A stretch of DNA of 64,000 nucleotides, from contig NZ_BJDU01000005.1 in the NCBI RefSeq assembly GCF_005405305.1, positions 174,540 through 238,539 on the forward strand. The letters are read 5' to 3'. The notes under the pieces were generated by a model that was not told the origin of the DNA, did not search any database, and saw only the letters and a list, made by a program, of their open reading frames with translations. Position 1 is the stretch's first letter. Every line of letters begins with the position of its first letter. Shown piece by piece: positions 35,374-45,075 of the stretch. The position numbers and the translations under genes were made by a program. Origin of the DNA: Companilactobacillus formosensis (GTDB lineage Bacteria; Bacillota; Bacilli; Lactobacillales; Lactobacillaceae).

Positions 35374-35782
35374 CCCAATTCATTTGAATTTTATAAAAAA
35401 TCTTTTTATGACTCAGATTGGATTCGACCGTAATTGTTGCTGCTGTAGCTTCACCACCGTTATTGATTGTGTAATTGGCCCGCGTACCTGAAGTTATCTT
35501 TAAAGTTTTGGGTATTTTCTTACTTTGACTTTTAGTTTTATCGTCCTTTGAAGTATGAAAAATAATTCTCCCTTTATCAAAAACCATCCGCCCTCCAGTA
35601 TTATGCAAATAACAATAATTAAAAGTGCTCTTAAAAGAGTCCTTAAACCATTGCAAATACTGACGTTCTTCAACTCTAGCTTGATAGTCTCTAAGATTAT
35701 AAAGTGAAAAAGTAGTTAAACTGCAAAAAATAGCTAAACTCACAATAGTTTCCAATAACGTGAAAGCTCTTCTAACTGGCAT
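35348..35782 (-). CDS. comGD: Competence minor pseudopilin ComGD
   Basis: A 144-residue pseudopilin with prepilin cleavage site RRAFTLLETIVSLAIFCSLT (residues 4-23). Ala at -1 replaces the usual Gly, which is accepted in some minor pilins but slows cleavage in type II systems. The C-terminal half contains VRGTRANYTINNGG-like beta strands. It overlaps comGC by 11 bases. Confidence 0.82.
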   Translation of the reverse strand: MPVRRAFTLLETIVSLAIFCSLTTFSLYNLRDYQARVEERQYLQWFKDSFKSTFNYCYLHNTGGRMVFDKGRIIFHTSKDDKTKSQSKKIPKTLKITSGTRANYTINNGGEATAATITVESNLSHKKIFYKIQMNWGEIIETES

Positions 35783-36095
35783 CGGTCTGATCTTTTTCCA
35801 CTAAGTCATTGAGATTGAGATCTTTTATTTTTTGAGCTCTTTTTGCTTGAGCTGTAGTTATATAATTTTCTTTTTGTAAATCAGCCGCTGAAACTGTTTC
35901 ACTATTTGGATGATTCTCTAAATATAATTCTGCTTGAGTAGTCAAAGTTGTTTTAAAAGCTTCTTCTGATTTAGCATTTGCATGATCTTTTTGAGCTACA
36001 ATGTTTGGCACCATAATTAACATCAACAAAGAAATAATAAACAAAACAACGACCATTTCAATCAAAGTAAAACCTTTTCTAATTTTTTTCATCAT
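35772..36095 (-). CDS. comGC: Major competence pseudopilin ComGC
   Basis: A 107-residue major pseudopilin. The prepilin motif is KGFTLIEMVVVLFIISLLML (residues 7-26) with Gly at -1 and Glu at +5. The DNA-binding transformation pilus is built from it. The remaining helix and short C-terminal domain (TTQAELYLENHPNSETVSAADLQKENYITT) fit the ComGC family. Start overlaps the comGB stop (ATGA). Only two tandem ATG starts are possible and the difference is trivial. Confidence 0.92.
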   Translation of the reverse strand: MMKKIRKGFTLIEMVVVLFIISLLMLIMVPNIVAQKDHANAKSEEAFKTTLTTQAELYLENHPNSETVSAADLQKENYITTAQAKRAQKIKDLNLNDLVEKDQTDAS

Positions 36096-37105
36096 GACAT
36101 CCCCTTCATCATTCCATATATCGGCATCAAAACAATCAAATACGTTACGACGATTACGATTGCAATAATGCCAAATAATATCGGCTGAACTAAATTTAAA
36201 AGTTTTTTCAATTCTTGCTTAGTCTCTTCAAATTTTAGTTCCGAAATCAATAACAAATCTTGTGCCAACTGTGGTCCACTTTCTCCTGCTTGAATAATGA
36301 CTTGCAATTGGTTCGGTAATAGTGGTTCTTCTTTAATCATCTGGATCAAACTTTTTCCCTGCTGTAATTCTTGAATAAATTTGTTACCTAAATAGCGTTG
36401 TATTGAGCCTTTTTGAAAGCGATTGCTAGATTCACAAATTATAAAAAAATTCATACCACTGGCTAATTGCATTCCCAGTCCCTGTAAAATTAAAAATTGG
36501 AAAAAATGTAAATAAATTTTACCAACTAAGGGTAATTTCACAAGTAATAGCGAACGGTGATATTCATCTTTTCGACGCAAAGCAATAATCAGCCAAATTA
36601 CTCCGCTTGCTAACAAAATCAAACTAATCAAGATAGTTCCTAAAAACAGGTCAATCGATTTTCCACTATCAGTAATAGCTAATTGTGGCACGATATAAAG
36701 CTTCATTCCTATTAACATTGTTAATAAAAACGCCAAAATAAAACTCGGATAAACTAGCAGTTCCCTTAATTTATTCTTTTGTTGGGCTTGGCTCTTTAGT
36801 AAAATTCCTGTTTGCATTAGCGTTTGATCAATTTTACCGTGATTCTGAGCAATAACAATTTGATTAAAAATTACGTCGGGTAATTTCAGATGACGTAACG
36901 CTTGTGAAATCATTGCTCCGTTTTGTAGATCCTGGTGAATTTTTTCAAAAACGTCATGCTTATTTTCGAGTAAGCGCAAACAATTAATTGATTGACTTAG
37001 TGAAAATCCGTTTTCCAAAAGCTTGCTGATGGTCAATAAAAATTCTGCTTGTTGTTTAGAGTTTATCTTCTTATCCGTTAACAAATTCTTGATAAACATC
37101 TTCAT
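36092..37105 (-). CDS. comGB: Competence pilus assembly membrane protein ComGB
   Basis: A 337-residue polytopic protein of the GspF/PilC family with two T2SSF domains (about residues 15-130 and 200-330) separated by hydrophobic helices (at about 120-140, 150-175 and 310-330). LLENGFSLSQSINCLRLLE and LQLASGMN-like repeats are typical. It should anchor the pilus base at the membrane and link ComGA to pilin. It overlaps comGA by 35 bases. Confidence 0.9.
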   Translation of the reverse strand: MKMFIKNLLTDKKINSKQQAEFLLTISKLLENGFSLSQSINCLRLLENKHDVFEKIHQDLQNGAMISQALRHLKLPDVIFNQIVIAQNHGKIDQTLMQTGILLKSQAQQKNKLRELLVYPSFILAFLLTMLIGMKLYIVPQLAITDSGKSIDLFLGTILISLILLASGVIWLIIALRRKDEYHRSLLLVKLPLVGKIYLHFFQFLILQGLGMQLASGMNFFIICESSNRFQKGSIQRYLGNKFIQELQQGKSLIQMIKEEPLLPNQLQVIIQAGESGPQLAQDLLLISELKFEETKQELKKLLNLVQPILFGIIAIVIVVTYLIVLMPIYGMMKGMS

Positions 37106-38039
37106 CTATTCGACCTGCTTGATAAATTTTTCTTATTCCTTGTCCCCAGCGATCATCTTTAAGATTATTCTCCAAATATTCTTTAATTTCTTCTGTATTC
37201 AAAGTATCCAAAAAGATTTCTAAATCATCATAAGTCGGAATCAATCTTTGATAAGAAATCAAATTGACAGCATTAACGATTTCTTCGTCACTAACACCGA
37301 ATTGTTGCAGTCGCTGAATCACTGAATATTTGGATTTGCCATGAATCGTCGACATGACCGTGTAACCACAAATAGCAGCTCGAATAGCTTGTTGAGCAGT
37401 TTTGGCATCTCTGATTTCTCCAATAATTAAAATGCCTGGTCGATGACGTAAAGTTGTTTTGATCAATTCTTCATAAGTCATCCCTGCTTCTTCATTGACT
37501 TGCAATTGCAAAAAACTGTCTTCTACGATTTCGATGGGGTCTTCAATACACATGACCCTCTTTTCACGACTGAGATGACGTGTTAATGAATACATCAACG
37601 ACGTTTTCCCTGAACCCATAGGACCGGCAAATAACATCATTCCTTTTTGCTTAGCAATTGGTAATAAATTTTCAACTATTTCTTCTGATACTGGTGAGAT
37701 CAATTCTTGAGGATAAATCAAACGAATAACCATTGATTCTCGATTTTTGAAATCTCCCACCGCTGATACGCGGATAAAGATTTGTCTATTTTGATACATG
37801 AAATTAAACGAACCTTTTTGCGCCCGACGTCTTTCTGAAATATCTAAACCAGAGTTAAATTTAAGATAATTCATGATCATAGTGGTTTCTTCAGCTGTTA
37901 AATCCGCCACTGTATACGATTGAAGTGCATTACGCGCTTCAATATGATAGTGATCTTCTCTAGGTAGGAAATAAATATCTGAAATTTTATTCGTACAAGC
38001 CTCAGTTAACAAATTTTTGACCATAGTAATGATTGACAT
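37071..38039 (-). CDS. comGA: Competence traffic ATPase ComGA
   Basis: A 322-residue secretion ATPase of the PilB/GspE type. Walker A is GPMGSGKTS (139-147), the Asp box follows (CIEDPIEIVEDSF), Walker B is ILIIGEIRD, and the His box is MSTIHGKSK. The N-terminal domain is short, as in ComGA. It powers assembly of the transformation pilus. SD AAAGGAGG is 8 bases before the ATG. First gene of comGA-comGB-comGC-comGD-comGE-comGF-comGG-ytxK-ackA. All seven genes look intact. Confidence 0.94.
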   Translation of the reverse strand: MSIITMVKNLLTEACTNKISDIYFLPREDHYHIEARNALQSYTVADLTAEETTMIMNYLKFNSGLDISERRRAQKGSFNFMYQNRQIFIRVSAVGDFKNRESMVIRLIYPQELISPVSEEIVENLLPIAKQKGMMLFAGPMGSGKTSLMYSLTRHLSREKRVMCIEDPIEIVEDSFLQLQVNEEAGMTYEELIKTTLRHRPGILIIGEIRDAKTAQQAIRAAICGYTVMSTIHGKSKYSVIQRLQQFGVSDEEIVNAVNLISYQRLIPTYDDLEIFLDTLNTEEIKEYLENNLKDDRWGQGIRKIYQAGRIDEDVYQEFVNG

Positions 38040-38074
38040 ATTAATTACCTCCTTTACAAAAAAAACTACGCAAA

Positions 38075-38110
38075 AAAAGACCGTAAACTTAATTGTTTAC
38101 GGTCTTAATT
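38075..38110 (-). terminator. Terminator of yebC
   Basis: AAGACCGTAAAC pairs with GTTTACGGTCTT around an AATTAA loop and has an A7/T-run on the minus-strand exit side. Confidence 0.88.
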
Positions 38111-38117
38111 TAAAAAA

Positions 38118-38852
38118 TTATTCGTCGTCTTCATCTGCAGCAGCAGTGTAAACTTCTGAAACATCATCATCGTCTTCAAGTTGGTCGATCATGTGTTGGA
38201 ATTGTTCCTTCTTTTCTTCAGGAACTGGTGTTGTATTTTGAGGAATCATTGTCAATTCTGCATCGGCAAGATCATATCCCTTTTCAATTAAACCATCACG
38301 AACTGCAGCAAATTCTTTTGCTTCTGTATAGATTTCAAAAGCGTCATCAGATGTTTGCAAATCGTCTGCACCAAGATCCATGATATCCATTAATACTGTA
38401 TCTTCATCTTGTGAGTTCTTTGTACGGTCCAAAACAATGTAACCTTTACGGTCAAACATATATGAAACTGAACCACTTGAACCCATGCTACCTCCGTTAC
38501 GGGTAAATGCAACACGTACGGCAGAAGCAGTTCTGTTCTTGTTATCTGTCAAAGCTTCTACTAAAACCGCAACTCCACCTGGAGCATAGCCTTCGTATGT
38601 AACTTCATCATAATGATCTTCACTACCGCCATCAGCCTTGTCTAAGGCACGTTTGATGTTGTCCTTTGGCATATTGGCTGCACGAGCTTTATCTACTATT
38701 AAACGAAGGGCAGCATTATCGTTAGGATCGGAGCCACCCGCCTTAGCTGCCATAAATAACTCACGAGACAGCTTTTGGAAGATTTTACCACGCTTTGCAT
38801 CTTGGGCACTTTTTCTACCTTGGATGTTATGCCATTTTGAATGTCCTGACAT
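38118..38852 (-). CDS. yebC: YebC/PmpR-family (TACO1) protein
   Basis: A 244-residue protein with the canonical start [31 protein letters not shown] and the blocks [51 protein letters not shown] and [14 protein letters not shown]. The family includes DNA-binding regulators and translation factors that relieve ribosome stalling at proline-rich stretches (recent family knowledge). The C-terminus is acidic. It is monocistronic and lies directly upstream of comGA, separated by a terminator. Interestingly, the next gene upstream encodes a 20-fold Thr-Asp-Pro repeat. Confidence 0.94.
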   Translation of the reverse strand: MSGHSKWHNIQGRKSAQDAKRGKIFQKLSRELFMAAKAGGSDPNDNAALRLIVDKARAANMPKDNIKRALDKADGGSEDHYDEVTYEGYAPGGVAVLVEALTDNKNRTASAVRVAFTRNGGSMGSSGSVSYMFDRKGYIVLDRTKNSQDEDTVLMDIMDLGADDLQTSDDAFEIYTEAKEFAAVRDGLIEKGYDLADAELTMIPQNTTPVPEEKKEQFQHMIDQLEDDDDVSEVYTAAADEDDE

Positions 38853-38965
38853 TTCTGTTTCCTTCTTTCATGATTATTGTAAACCGCATATTATTTTATC
38901 AAAACAACTCTGTTATTTCAATATTTGCAGGTCAAATAACCATCAAAAAAGTAGTTTTTATTTAT

Positions 38966-41900
38966 CTAGTGACGAACTTTTCTGATATCGATTACACCTA
39001 GCGTCAAAACAGCAATTGTCGCACCAAGAATTTTCATCAAAGTACCACTATCATTACCTGTTTGTGGGAATGTTTGGACACTGCCTTGATTAGTAGGATC
39101 ATAACCATTTTTATGCAAATTAGTTGGAGCTACTAAAACACCATTAGATTGTCCTTTAACTCCAGGGACATAGTAGACGTTACCTTCCATAATGACTTCA
39201 GGATGTGAACTATTATTGACAGTTGTTCCCGAAGGATTCTTTTGGTTATTGCTTGTTGAACTGTTTGAATCACTGACATTATTATTTAAAGTACCGTTAG
39301 AATCGTTATTTGTACTATTGTTAGAACTACCATCAGTATCATTATTATTCGTATTAGTATTTAGATTATTATCTGAATTACTACCAGTCTCATTATTATT
39401 TGGATCTTTTTCATCGGGAACTGTTGGTTCAACTGGCGATACGACTGGGGGATCTACTGGATTTGTTGGATCTGTTGGGTCTGTTGGGTCTGTTGGGTCT
39501 GTTGGATCTGTTGGATCTGTTGGATCCGTTGGGTCTGTTGGATCCGTTGGGTCTGTTGGGTCTGTTGGGTCTGTTGGATCTGTTGGATCTGTTGGATCTG
39601 TTGGATCTGTTGGATCTGTTGGATCTGTTGGATCTGTTGGATCTGTTGGATCAACGGTACCACCTGTAGTAGGATCAGCTTCTACAGTTAATTGAACTGT
39701 TTTTTGTTGTCCATCAGATGTACTCAATACAACATCATAACTTCCGACTTCATCCAATTTAGCTTTGCTCAAATCGACATTAACATCCAAAGGATTACCG
39801 TTAACATCTGTTGCTGAAGCTTGAAAATCACTGGCAGTTGGTGTTGGACCTCCAACGTACATCGTATAATTGCTACCAACTAAACTTTGTTTGTCAGCAG
39901 TAATTGTTAAAGTACCAGGAACTACAGTAATTGAATAATTAGGATTTTGACTTTCATCGACAACGGCATTGATTTTATATGTTCCGGCAGTTTCTCCAGG
40001 ATCTCTAACTAGTGTATAAACCGGATCATCACCATCGACTATATTAGGCATAGAAAGTTCAACATTATATGCGGGATCTTTGCTTCCAGCTACTTTGGTT
40101 GCATTATCAACTGTTATCGTAATTGGTGCTTTATCAATTATTAAGCTACCACTTTGACCTGCAGACCAGTCAATATAGGAACTTTGAGCTAATCCATTAA
40201 TATTATTAATTCCTTGTTGTGACAAAATCACTTGGTAAGTTCCAGCATTTTTTGCATCACTTGTCTCAGAAAATACCAAATCTCCATTTTGAAGCGTATA
40301 GGTTGAGCCATCTGACAAGTCAACTGTGTAATCATTAAGATCGATATTTTGATTTTGACCATTGTAAGTTACTTCTTGATTACCAGTTATATTATACGTA
40401 CCGGAACGTTTATAGACTTGAACTGTGATAGTGCTCGACTCATTACCATATGAGTAAACGACTTGATAAGTTCCAACTTTAGTCGTATCAATACTTTGCC
40501 CTTTTGTTCCATCTGGTGCCGTAACTTCATAACTTATATCACTAAAGGGAATCGTTGAACCATCGTCTTTTTCTGCACTAATAAAATTATCGCTTGCTTG
40601 CCAGCTTGTTCCAGCCGCAACCTTAGAGTCAATTGCTTTGATAACCGGATTATTCAAAACAACATCATAAGTACCACTATATTTAGTTGTATTTGGCAAT
40701 GCCCAATCGAAAGTAAAACTATTAGTACCAGTTGGAATATCGAAGACACCATTACTGTAAGTTACGCCATTACTTAAATTAGAAATCGTCAAATCGTTTT
40801 CAGTTACTCCACCGATATCGATATTGAAGTAATCAGAAATCTTATTGTGAGCAGAATCGGTAAAGATAGCTGCCAATTGATCAACGATACCATCTAAATT
40901 GACGTTATCCAATGAAATATTTGGTAAAAGAACTGTTGTAATTCGGTTGTTGCTAAAAGCGTTCGTACCCACTTGAAAATTGGAAGCATTAGATGAAATA
41001 CCAGTTAATTGATTGTTACTGAAGGCAGAATCACCAATGCTTTGTACTGAATCAGGAATTGTCAAAGTACCAGTCAATTTATTGGTTGAGAAGGCTCCAT
41101 CGCTGATCGTCTGTAAATTATTATTGAGTACTAAATTAGAAATATTGTTACCGGCAAAAGCATATTCACCAACTGACTGTAAATTAGCGGGCAAAGTTAT
41201 CGTACCTTGTAAATTAGAATATTCAAAAGCACCAGTGCCGATTGTCGTTAAAGCATTAGCATTTGAAAAATCTAGACTACCTAAATTGTCATTATAAGTA
41301 AAGGCTTGGTAACCAATTGATTTCAAATTAGGGCCAAATTTCATTGAGGTCAAACTAGTATCAGCTAAGAAAGCTTGATCACCAATTGTTTCCAAACTAT
41401 CTGGTAAAGTTACCGACGTTAAGCCATTGTCATAAATAAAGGCACCTTTACTGATATTTGTTAATTGGTTATTTTGACTCAAATCAATTGAAGTTAATTT
41501 AGCATCTGTTGCAAAAGCTTCTTCGCCGATATTTTGCAAATTAGTAGCCTTTGAAAAATCTACACTTGCTAAATTAGTATTACCAGCAAAGGTTTGATAA
41601 CCGATTGTTTGTAAGTTGGCAGGCAAAGTGATTGAAGTCACGGCGTTATTGTAAGAAAAGGCTGAATCGCCGATGTTCTCAACTGAATCAGGCAATTGGA
41701 CTTGTTTAATTTGATCACTGGAAAAAGCTTGTTTGCCAATATTTTGCAAAGTTTTGTTATTAGATAAATCAAGATTAGTAACCTTAGTATAGGCAAAAGC
41801 ATCATCGCCAATATCCGTTACACCATTATTGATTTGAACACTAGTGATATTTTGATTGCTGAAGAAAGCTGCATTCCCAATCGCAGTGACATTATAATCA

Positions 41901-42682
41901 GTGCTGGAATTAGTATCTTTATTAGTAATAGTGATTTTAGGGGGAATATTAATATCTGTATCATCAGCTGTTAAATTGGAATTAGTTCCCGTTAAAGTAG
42001 CATTGCCATCATTATCTGTGCTCCAATTAAATTTATTAGCATCAGTATAGTCACCATCTGAAGAAATCGTATTGGCGTTTGTATCCACAGGTGTCAGTGT
42101 AGTTGCTTGTGTATCAGTTGTATCTTTAGTTGCTGCTGTATCATCAGTTGTAGTTGTATCGGCTGGTGTCGTAGCTGATGCGGCAGCTACTGGTGTCTCA
42201 GTGCCAGTTGTCGTTGTTGTGGTCAAATTCGTAGCTACTGGTTGAGCAGGACTTGCCGTTGTTTTTACTTCACTAGTACTATCGGTATCAGCATTATCAG
42301 CTGCCTGAGTTACAGTATTAGTTGTCGAGTCAGAATCCCCTTTTGAGGTAGTCATCGTATTATCAGAAGTATTACTTGAAGTTGTTTTAGTACCATCACT
42401 TGTTGTATCAGGAGCAGTCTTCGTCTGTGTTGATGTTGACGATGCTGCAGTAGATGCAGTATTAGAAGCCGCATCAGGAGTAGTAGGTGTTTCATTTGAT
42501 GTTGATGGTACTGAATCGGTAGTTGTTTTAGAAGGTACAGCAACCGAACTAGTATTATTAGCAGTCGTATCCGCATGAACAATGACCGAATGACCTACAC
42601 TCGTCCCCAATCCTAAAGTCATTGCTGCACCTGCGGCAATTAATAATTCTTTTTTATCAATTGTTAATTTTTTACTCGTCAT
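38966..42682 (-). CDS. BspA-like leucine-rich-repeat sortase-anchored surface protein
   Basis: A 1238-residue cell-wall protein. The start is taken at ATG 42682 rather than 20 codons upstream, because MTSKKLTIDKKELLI begins a normal signal sequence. The signal peptide ends about residue 37. A Thr/Ser/Asp-rich region (40-220) is followed by BspA-type LRR_5 repeats (about 245-620, with recurring TSITLPANLQTIGYQTF). Next come MBG/Big_3-like beta modules (about 650-960), then 20 Thr-Asp-Pro units, a Pro/Asn/Ser stalk and the sorting signal FPQTG, a hydrophobic helix and RKVRH. FPQTG is a variant of LPxTG. It is monocistronic and probably an adhesin. Confidence 0.9.
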   Translation of the reverse strand: MTSKKLTIDKKELLIAAGAAMTLGLGTSVGHSVIVHADTTANNTSSVAVPSKTTTDSVPSTSNETPTTPDAASNTASTAASSTSTQTKTAPDTTSDGTKTTSSNTSDNTMTTSKGDSDSTTNTVTQAADNADTDSTSEVKTTASPAQPVATNLTTTTTTGTETPVAAASATTPADTTTTDDTAATKDTTDTQATTLTPVDTNANTISSDGDYTDANKFNWSTDNDGNATLTGTNSNLTADDTDINIPPKITITNKDTNSSTDYNVTAIGNAAFFSNQNITSVQINNGVTDIGDDAFAYTKVTNLDLSNNKTLQNIGKQAFSSDQIKQVQLPDSVENIGDSAFSYNNAVTSITLPANLQTIGYQTFAGNTNLASVDFSKATNLQNIGEEAFATDAKLTSIDLSQNNQLTNISKGAFIYDNGLTSVTLPDSLETIGDQAFLADTSLTSMKFGPNLKSIGYQAFTYNDNLGSLDFSNANALTTIGTGAFEYSNLQGTITLPANLQSVGEYAFAGNNISNLVLNNNLQTISDGAFSTNKLTGTLTIPDSVQSIGDSAFSNNQLTGISSNASNFQVGTNAFSNNRITTVLLPNISLDNVNLDGIVDQLAAIFTDSAHNKISDYFNIDIGGVTENDLTISNLSNGVTYSNGVFDIPTGTNSFTFDWALPNTTKYSGTYDVVLNNPVIKAIDSKVAAGTSWQASDNFISAEKDDGSTIPFSDISYEVTAPDGTKGQSIDTTKVGTYQVVYSYGNESSTITVQVYKRSGTYNITGNQEVTYNGQNQNIDLNDYTVDLSDGSTYTLQNGDLVFSETSDAKNAGTYQVILSQQGINNINGLAQSSYIDWSAGQSGSLIIDKAPITITVDNATKVAGSKDPAYNVELSMPNIVDGDDPVYTLVRDPGETAGTYKINAVVDESQNPNYSITVVPGTLTITADKQSLVGSNYTMYVGGPTPTASDFQASATDVNGNPLDVNVDLSKAKLDEVGSYDVVLSTSDGQQKTVQLTVEADPTTGGTVDPTDPTDPTDPTDPTDPTDPTDPTDPTDPTDPTDPTDPTDPTDPTDPTDPTDPTDPTDPTDPTNPVDPPVVSPVEPTVPDEKDPNNNETGSNSDNNLNTNTNNNDTDGSSNNSTNNDSNGTLNNNVSDSNSSTSNNQKNPSGTTVNNSSHPEVIMEGNVYYVPGVKGQSNGVLVAPTNLHKNGYDPTNQGSVQTFPQTGNDSGTLMKILGATIAVLTLGVIDIRKVRH
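39468..39647 (-). repeat. Tandem 9-bp repeat, 20 copies, coding Thr-Asp-Pro
   Basis: Units of GG(A/G)TC(T/C)GTT on the plus strand, 20 in a row from 39468 to 39647, differing only at two synonymous-type positions. They form the wall-spanning stalk of the LRR surface protein. Unit length keeps the frame. Confidence 0.97.
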
Positions 42683-42830
42683 ATTAATAAACCGTCCTTG
42701 CTGGGATGAAATAAAAATCATAAACCTGTCTAAACATCTCACTTAATATAATACAACTTCTAAATTTAATTTCTATTTTTATGCCTTTGGCAGGTTTTCT
42801 TTTATATAAAATCGATAATTAATCGTATAC

Positions 42831-42859
42831 CAAAAAAGGCGACCTAAATGGTCGCCTTT
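42831..42859 (-). terminator. Terminator of the APC-vanZ pair
   Basis: AAGGCGACC (42836-42844) pairs with GGTCGCCTT around a short loop. T6 follows on the minus strand, 26 bases after the vanZ stop. Confidence 0.87.
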
Positions 42860-42885
42860 CGTAATTATTTTTTTATAAATTTGAA

Positions 42886-43398
42886 TCATATTTTTTTATT
42901 TTTGAAGCTAAACAAATACAGACAAATCACTAATATAACAATACCAGTAAAGGCTCCTGCACTGTCTAAAATCACATCTTCTACCAATGGTGTTCGTCCA
43001 CCAGTCAATCCTTGATGAAATTCATCAAAAGCTGCTAGCCCGGTTGTTGTCATCCAAGGTATAAAAATCATCAAAAAATAATTTCTCCTAAAATATGTGA
43101 TTAAAGCTAAAGCTAGGAAAACTCCCAATAATAAATAAATACTGAAATGTGCTCCTTTACGAATAAAGAATTCAACAAACTTAAAATAGCCATCATTAGC
43201 GACTGATTGATACTTGCCACCATAATTGAAACCAATTTGAGACAAACTATGTTCAAAAGGTTTATTTTGAAGATATCTTTCTAAAAAAGGCACCGATGTC
43301 TGTTGTTTATAAGTCATGGAAGAACTGTAAAACAGCCCTAGCAAAATCACAATTGCTATTCCATAAAACCACTTCTCATATTGCTTGATCTTTTTCAT
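42886..43398 (-). CDS. VanZ-family membrane protein
   Basis: A 170-residue protein with about four transmembrane segments. FFIRKGAHFSIYLLLG and DEFHQGLTGGRTPLVEDVILDSAGAFTG are the conserved VanZ signature. VanZ homologues give low-level teicoplanin resistance in enterococci by an unknown mechanism; chromosomal copies have unknown roles in lactobacilli. It overlaps the permease stop (TAATG), so is translationally coupled to it. It ends in a good terminator. Confidence 0.85.
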   Translation of the reverse strand: MKKIKQYEKWFYGIAIVILLGLFYSSSMTYKQQTSVPFLERYLQNKPFEHSLSQIGFNYGGKYQSVANDGYFKFVEFFIRKGAHFSIYLLLGVFLALALITYFRRNYFLMIFIPWMTTTGLAAFDEFHQGLTGGRTPLVEDVILDSAGAFTGIVILVICLYLFSFKNKKI

Positions 43399-44993
43399 TA
43401 TTCATCTTCCATTTTAACTGTTGCATTGATCTCCTTGGCATCATCAAAATATCCTGAATAATACAAAGAATGAATTGCCCAAAAGTACATGAATGTAGAG
43501 AAAATCAAAATCACAACAAAATCAAATGGATAGTGAACTAAATTAATGCCTCCGAAGGCAGAACTACCTAACCATGAAATCATTGCTAATCCAAATAAAT
43601 GTACGATCAACCACAAACTAGCATATAATTTTTGCTTAAATTCCCTAAACCCACGACGTGCATCGTAGAAAAAGTAAATTGGCAAACCAATAATAATTAT
43701 AACAATAACTTCCACGGTTGTTGGAAACATTGCCCAATAAATTGCCAAACTAATCAAGTCAAAAACAATTGGTGCTAAAATATGCATCCCTTTAATCTTC
43801 GTTGGACGCTTCAAATTAGGACCCATCTTCCGTAAGCTACCTGCTACAACTGGACCTGATAAAAGTGAAATCAAAGTTGAAGCAGCAACCACTCTTGATA
43901 AGAGTGACCAATTTTTAAATAGTAAAATCAAAATAAAACTAACTAACATATTGATCATCAAGGCTACTCTAGGTGAATGATACTTATTATTTGCATTGCT
44001 CAAAAACATTGGCAAGTGTTTATTCTTAGGCATTGATGATAATGACTTACTTGCTGAAGAAGCAAAGGCAATCCCACTACCAACTGGTGAGATAAAGGCC
44101 GTAAAGTAAACCAAAGTCGATAGCCAATAAATATTTAACAAAATAGCCAAATCAGCAAATGGAGAATTGAAATTGATTTTAGCCCAACCAGCATTAATAA
44201 CTGAATGTGGTAAAGCACCAATAAAGACGATCTGTAACGCAATATAAATCAAGGCGCTAACTAATAATGAAATAATAATTCCCCGTCTAATATTAACTGA
44301 AGGCTTACTAATATCATTACTCAAATTGATAACAGTTTGAAATGCTACATAAGAGTATATAATCCCGGCACTTCCAATTGCTACGAAAATTGAAGAAGAA
44401 CCGTTAGGCATGAACTCTTGAAAGTTGCTTCCCAAATTACCAAAATCAAAATGAGCGGAAACTAAAACGATCATTGTAATAATAGGTACAACTAACTTCA
44501 AAACCGAGATGAAATTATTGAATTTGGCCATGATTGCTACTGACCAATAATTAATGAATGTAAATATCAAAATCATCACAGCCGCCATCATTAATCCTTG
44601 TGGCGTTAATTGTCCATCTTTCATAAAGCCATGAGTCCATTGCGCCCATTCCCAAGGCCAAGTACTCATGTATTGAGTTGATGCTACAGCTTCAATCGGT
44701 AAAATTGCTAAGAGCGATAGCCAATTAGCCCATGAGAAAATGTGTCCTAGAAGCGATCCGTGAGTGTACATCGTAAACCGACTCATTGCACCTTCTTCAG
44801 GAAACATTGTCCCAATCTCAACATAGACCATCGCAATCATTGCTACTAAAACTGCTCCAATAATCCAAGCCAATATTGCAGCTGGACCAGCTATTTGAGC
44901 TGCTTGACTAGAACCGAACATCCAACCGGAGCCAATAATAGCACTCAGACCAAACATAACTGTTGAAAACAGATTTAATTTTTTATTCCTCAT
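43398..44993 (-). CDS. APC-family amino acid permease
   Basis: A 531-residue transporter with 12-14 hydrophobic helices. The first helix GLSAIIGSGWMFGSSQAAQIAGPAAILAWIIGA carries the unwound substrate-binding GSG motif of the APC superfamily. SNDISKPSVNIRRGI and EEGAMSRFTMYTHGSLLG are conserved. It is longer at the C-terminus than basic LAT-type permeases. Glutamate/GABA- or aspartate-type transport is a guess only. It precedes vanZ in one operon. The leader is short. Confidence 0.84.
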   Translation of the reverse strand: MRNKKLNLFSTVMFGLSAIIGSGWMFGSSQAAQIAGPAAILAWIIGAVLVAMIAMVYVEIGTMFPEEGAMSRFTMYTHGSLLGHIFSWANWLSLLAILPIEAVASTQYMSTWPWEWAQWTHGFMKDGQLTPQGLMMAAVMILIFTFINYWSVAIMAKFNNFISVLKLVVPIITMIVLVSAHFDFGNLGSNFQEFMPNGSSSIFVAIGSAGIIYSYVAFQTVINLSNDISKPSVNIRRGIIISLLVSALIYIALQIVFIGALPHSVINAGWAKINFNSPFADLAILLNIYWLSTLVYFTAFISPVGSGIAFASSASKSLSSMPKNKHLPMFLSNANNKYHSPRVALMINMLVSFILILLFKNWSLLSRVVAASTLISLLSGPVVAGSLRKMGPNLKRPTKIKGMHILAPIVFDLISLAIYWAMFPTTVEVIVIIIIGLPIYFFYDARRGFREFKQKLYASLWLIVHLFGLAMISWLGSSAFGGINLVHYPFDFVVILIFSTFMYFWAIHSLYYSGYFDDAKEINATVKMEDE

Positions 44994-45021
44994 AAAACCA
45001 CCAATCTATATATTTTATAGT

Positions 45022-45051
45022 AAAAAAAATAGCCTCAATTACGAGACTATT
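45022..45051 (-). terminator. Terminator of glmS
   Basis: AATAGCCTC pairs with GAGACTATT around a 5-base loop. On the minus strand T8 follows. Confidence 0.82.
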
Positions 45052-45075
45052 ATATATCCACTATGTCTAAATAGG

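Noticed and set aside
39468..39647. Regular short repeats that might be taken for CRISPR
   Set aside because: The units are contiguous 9-mers with no spacers and lie in frame within a surface protein gene.
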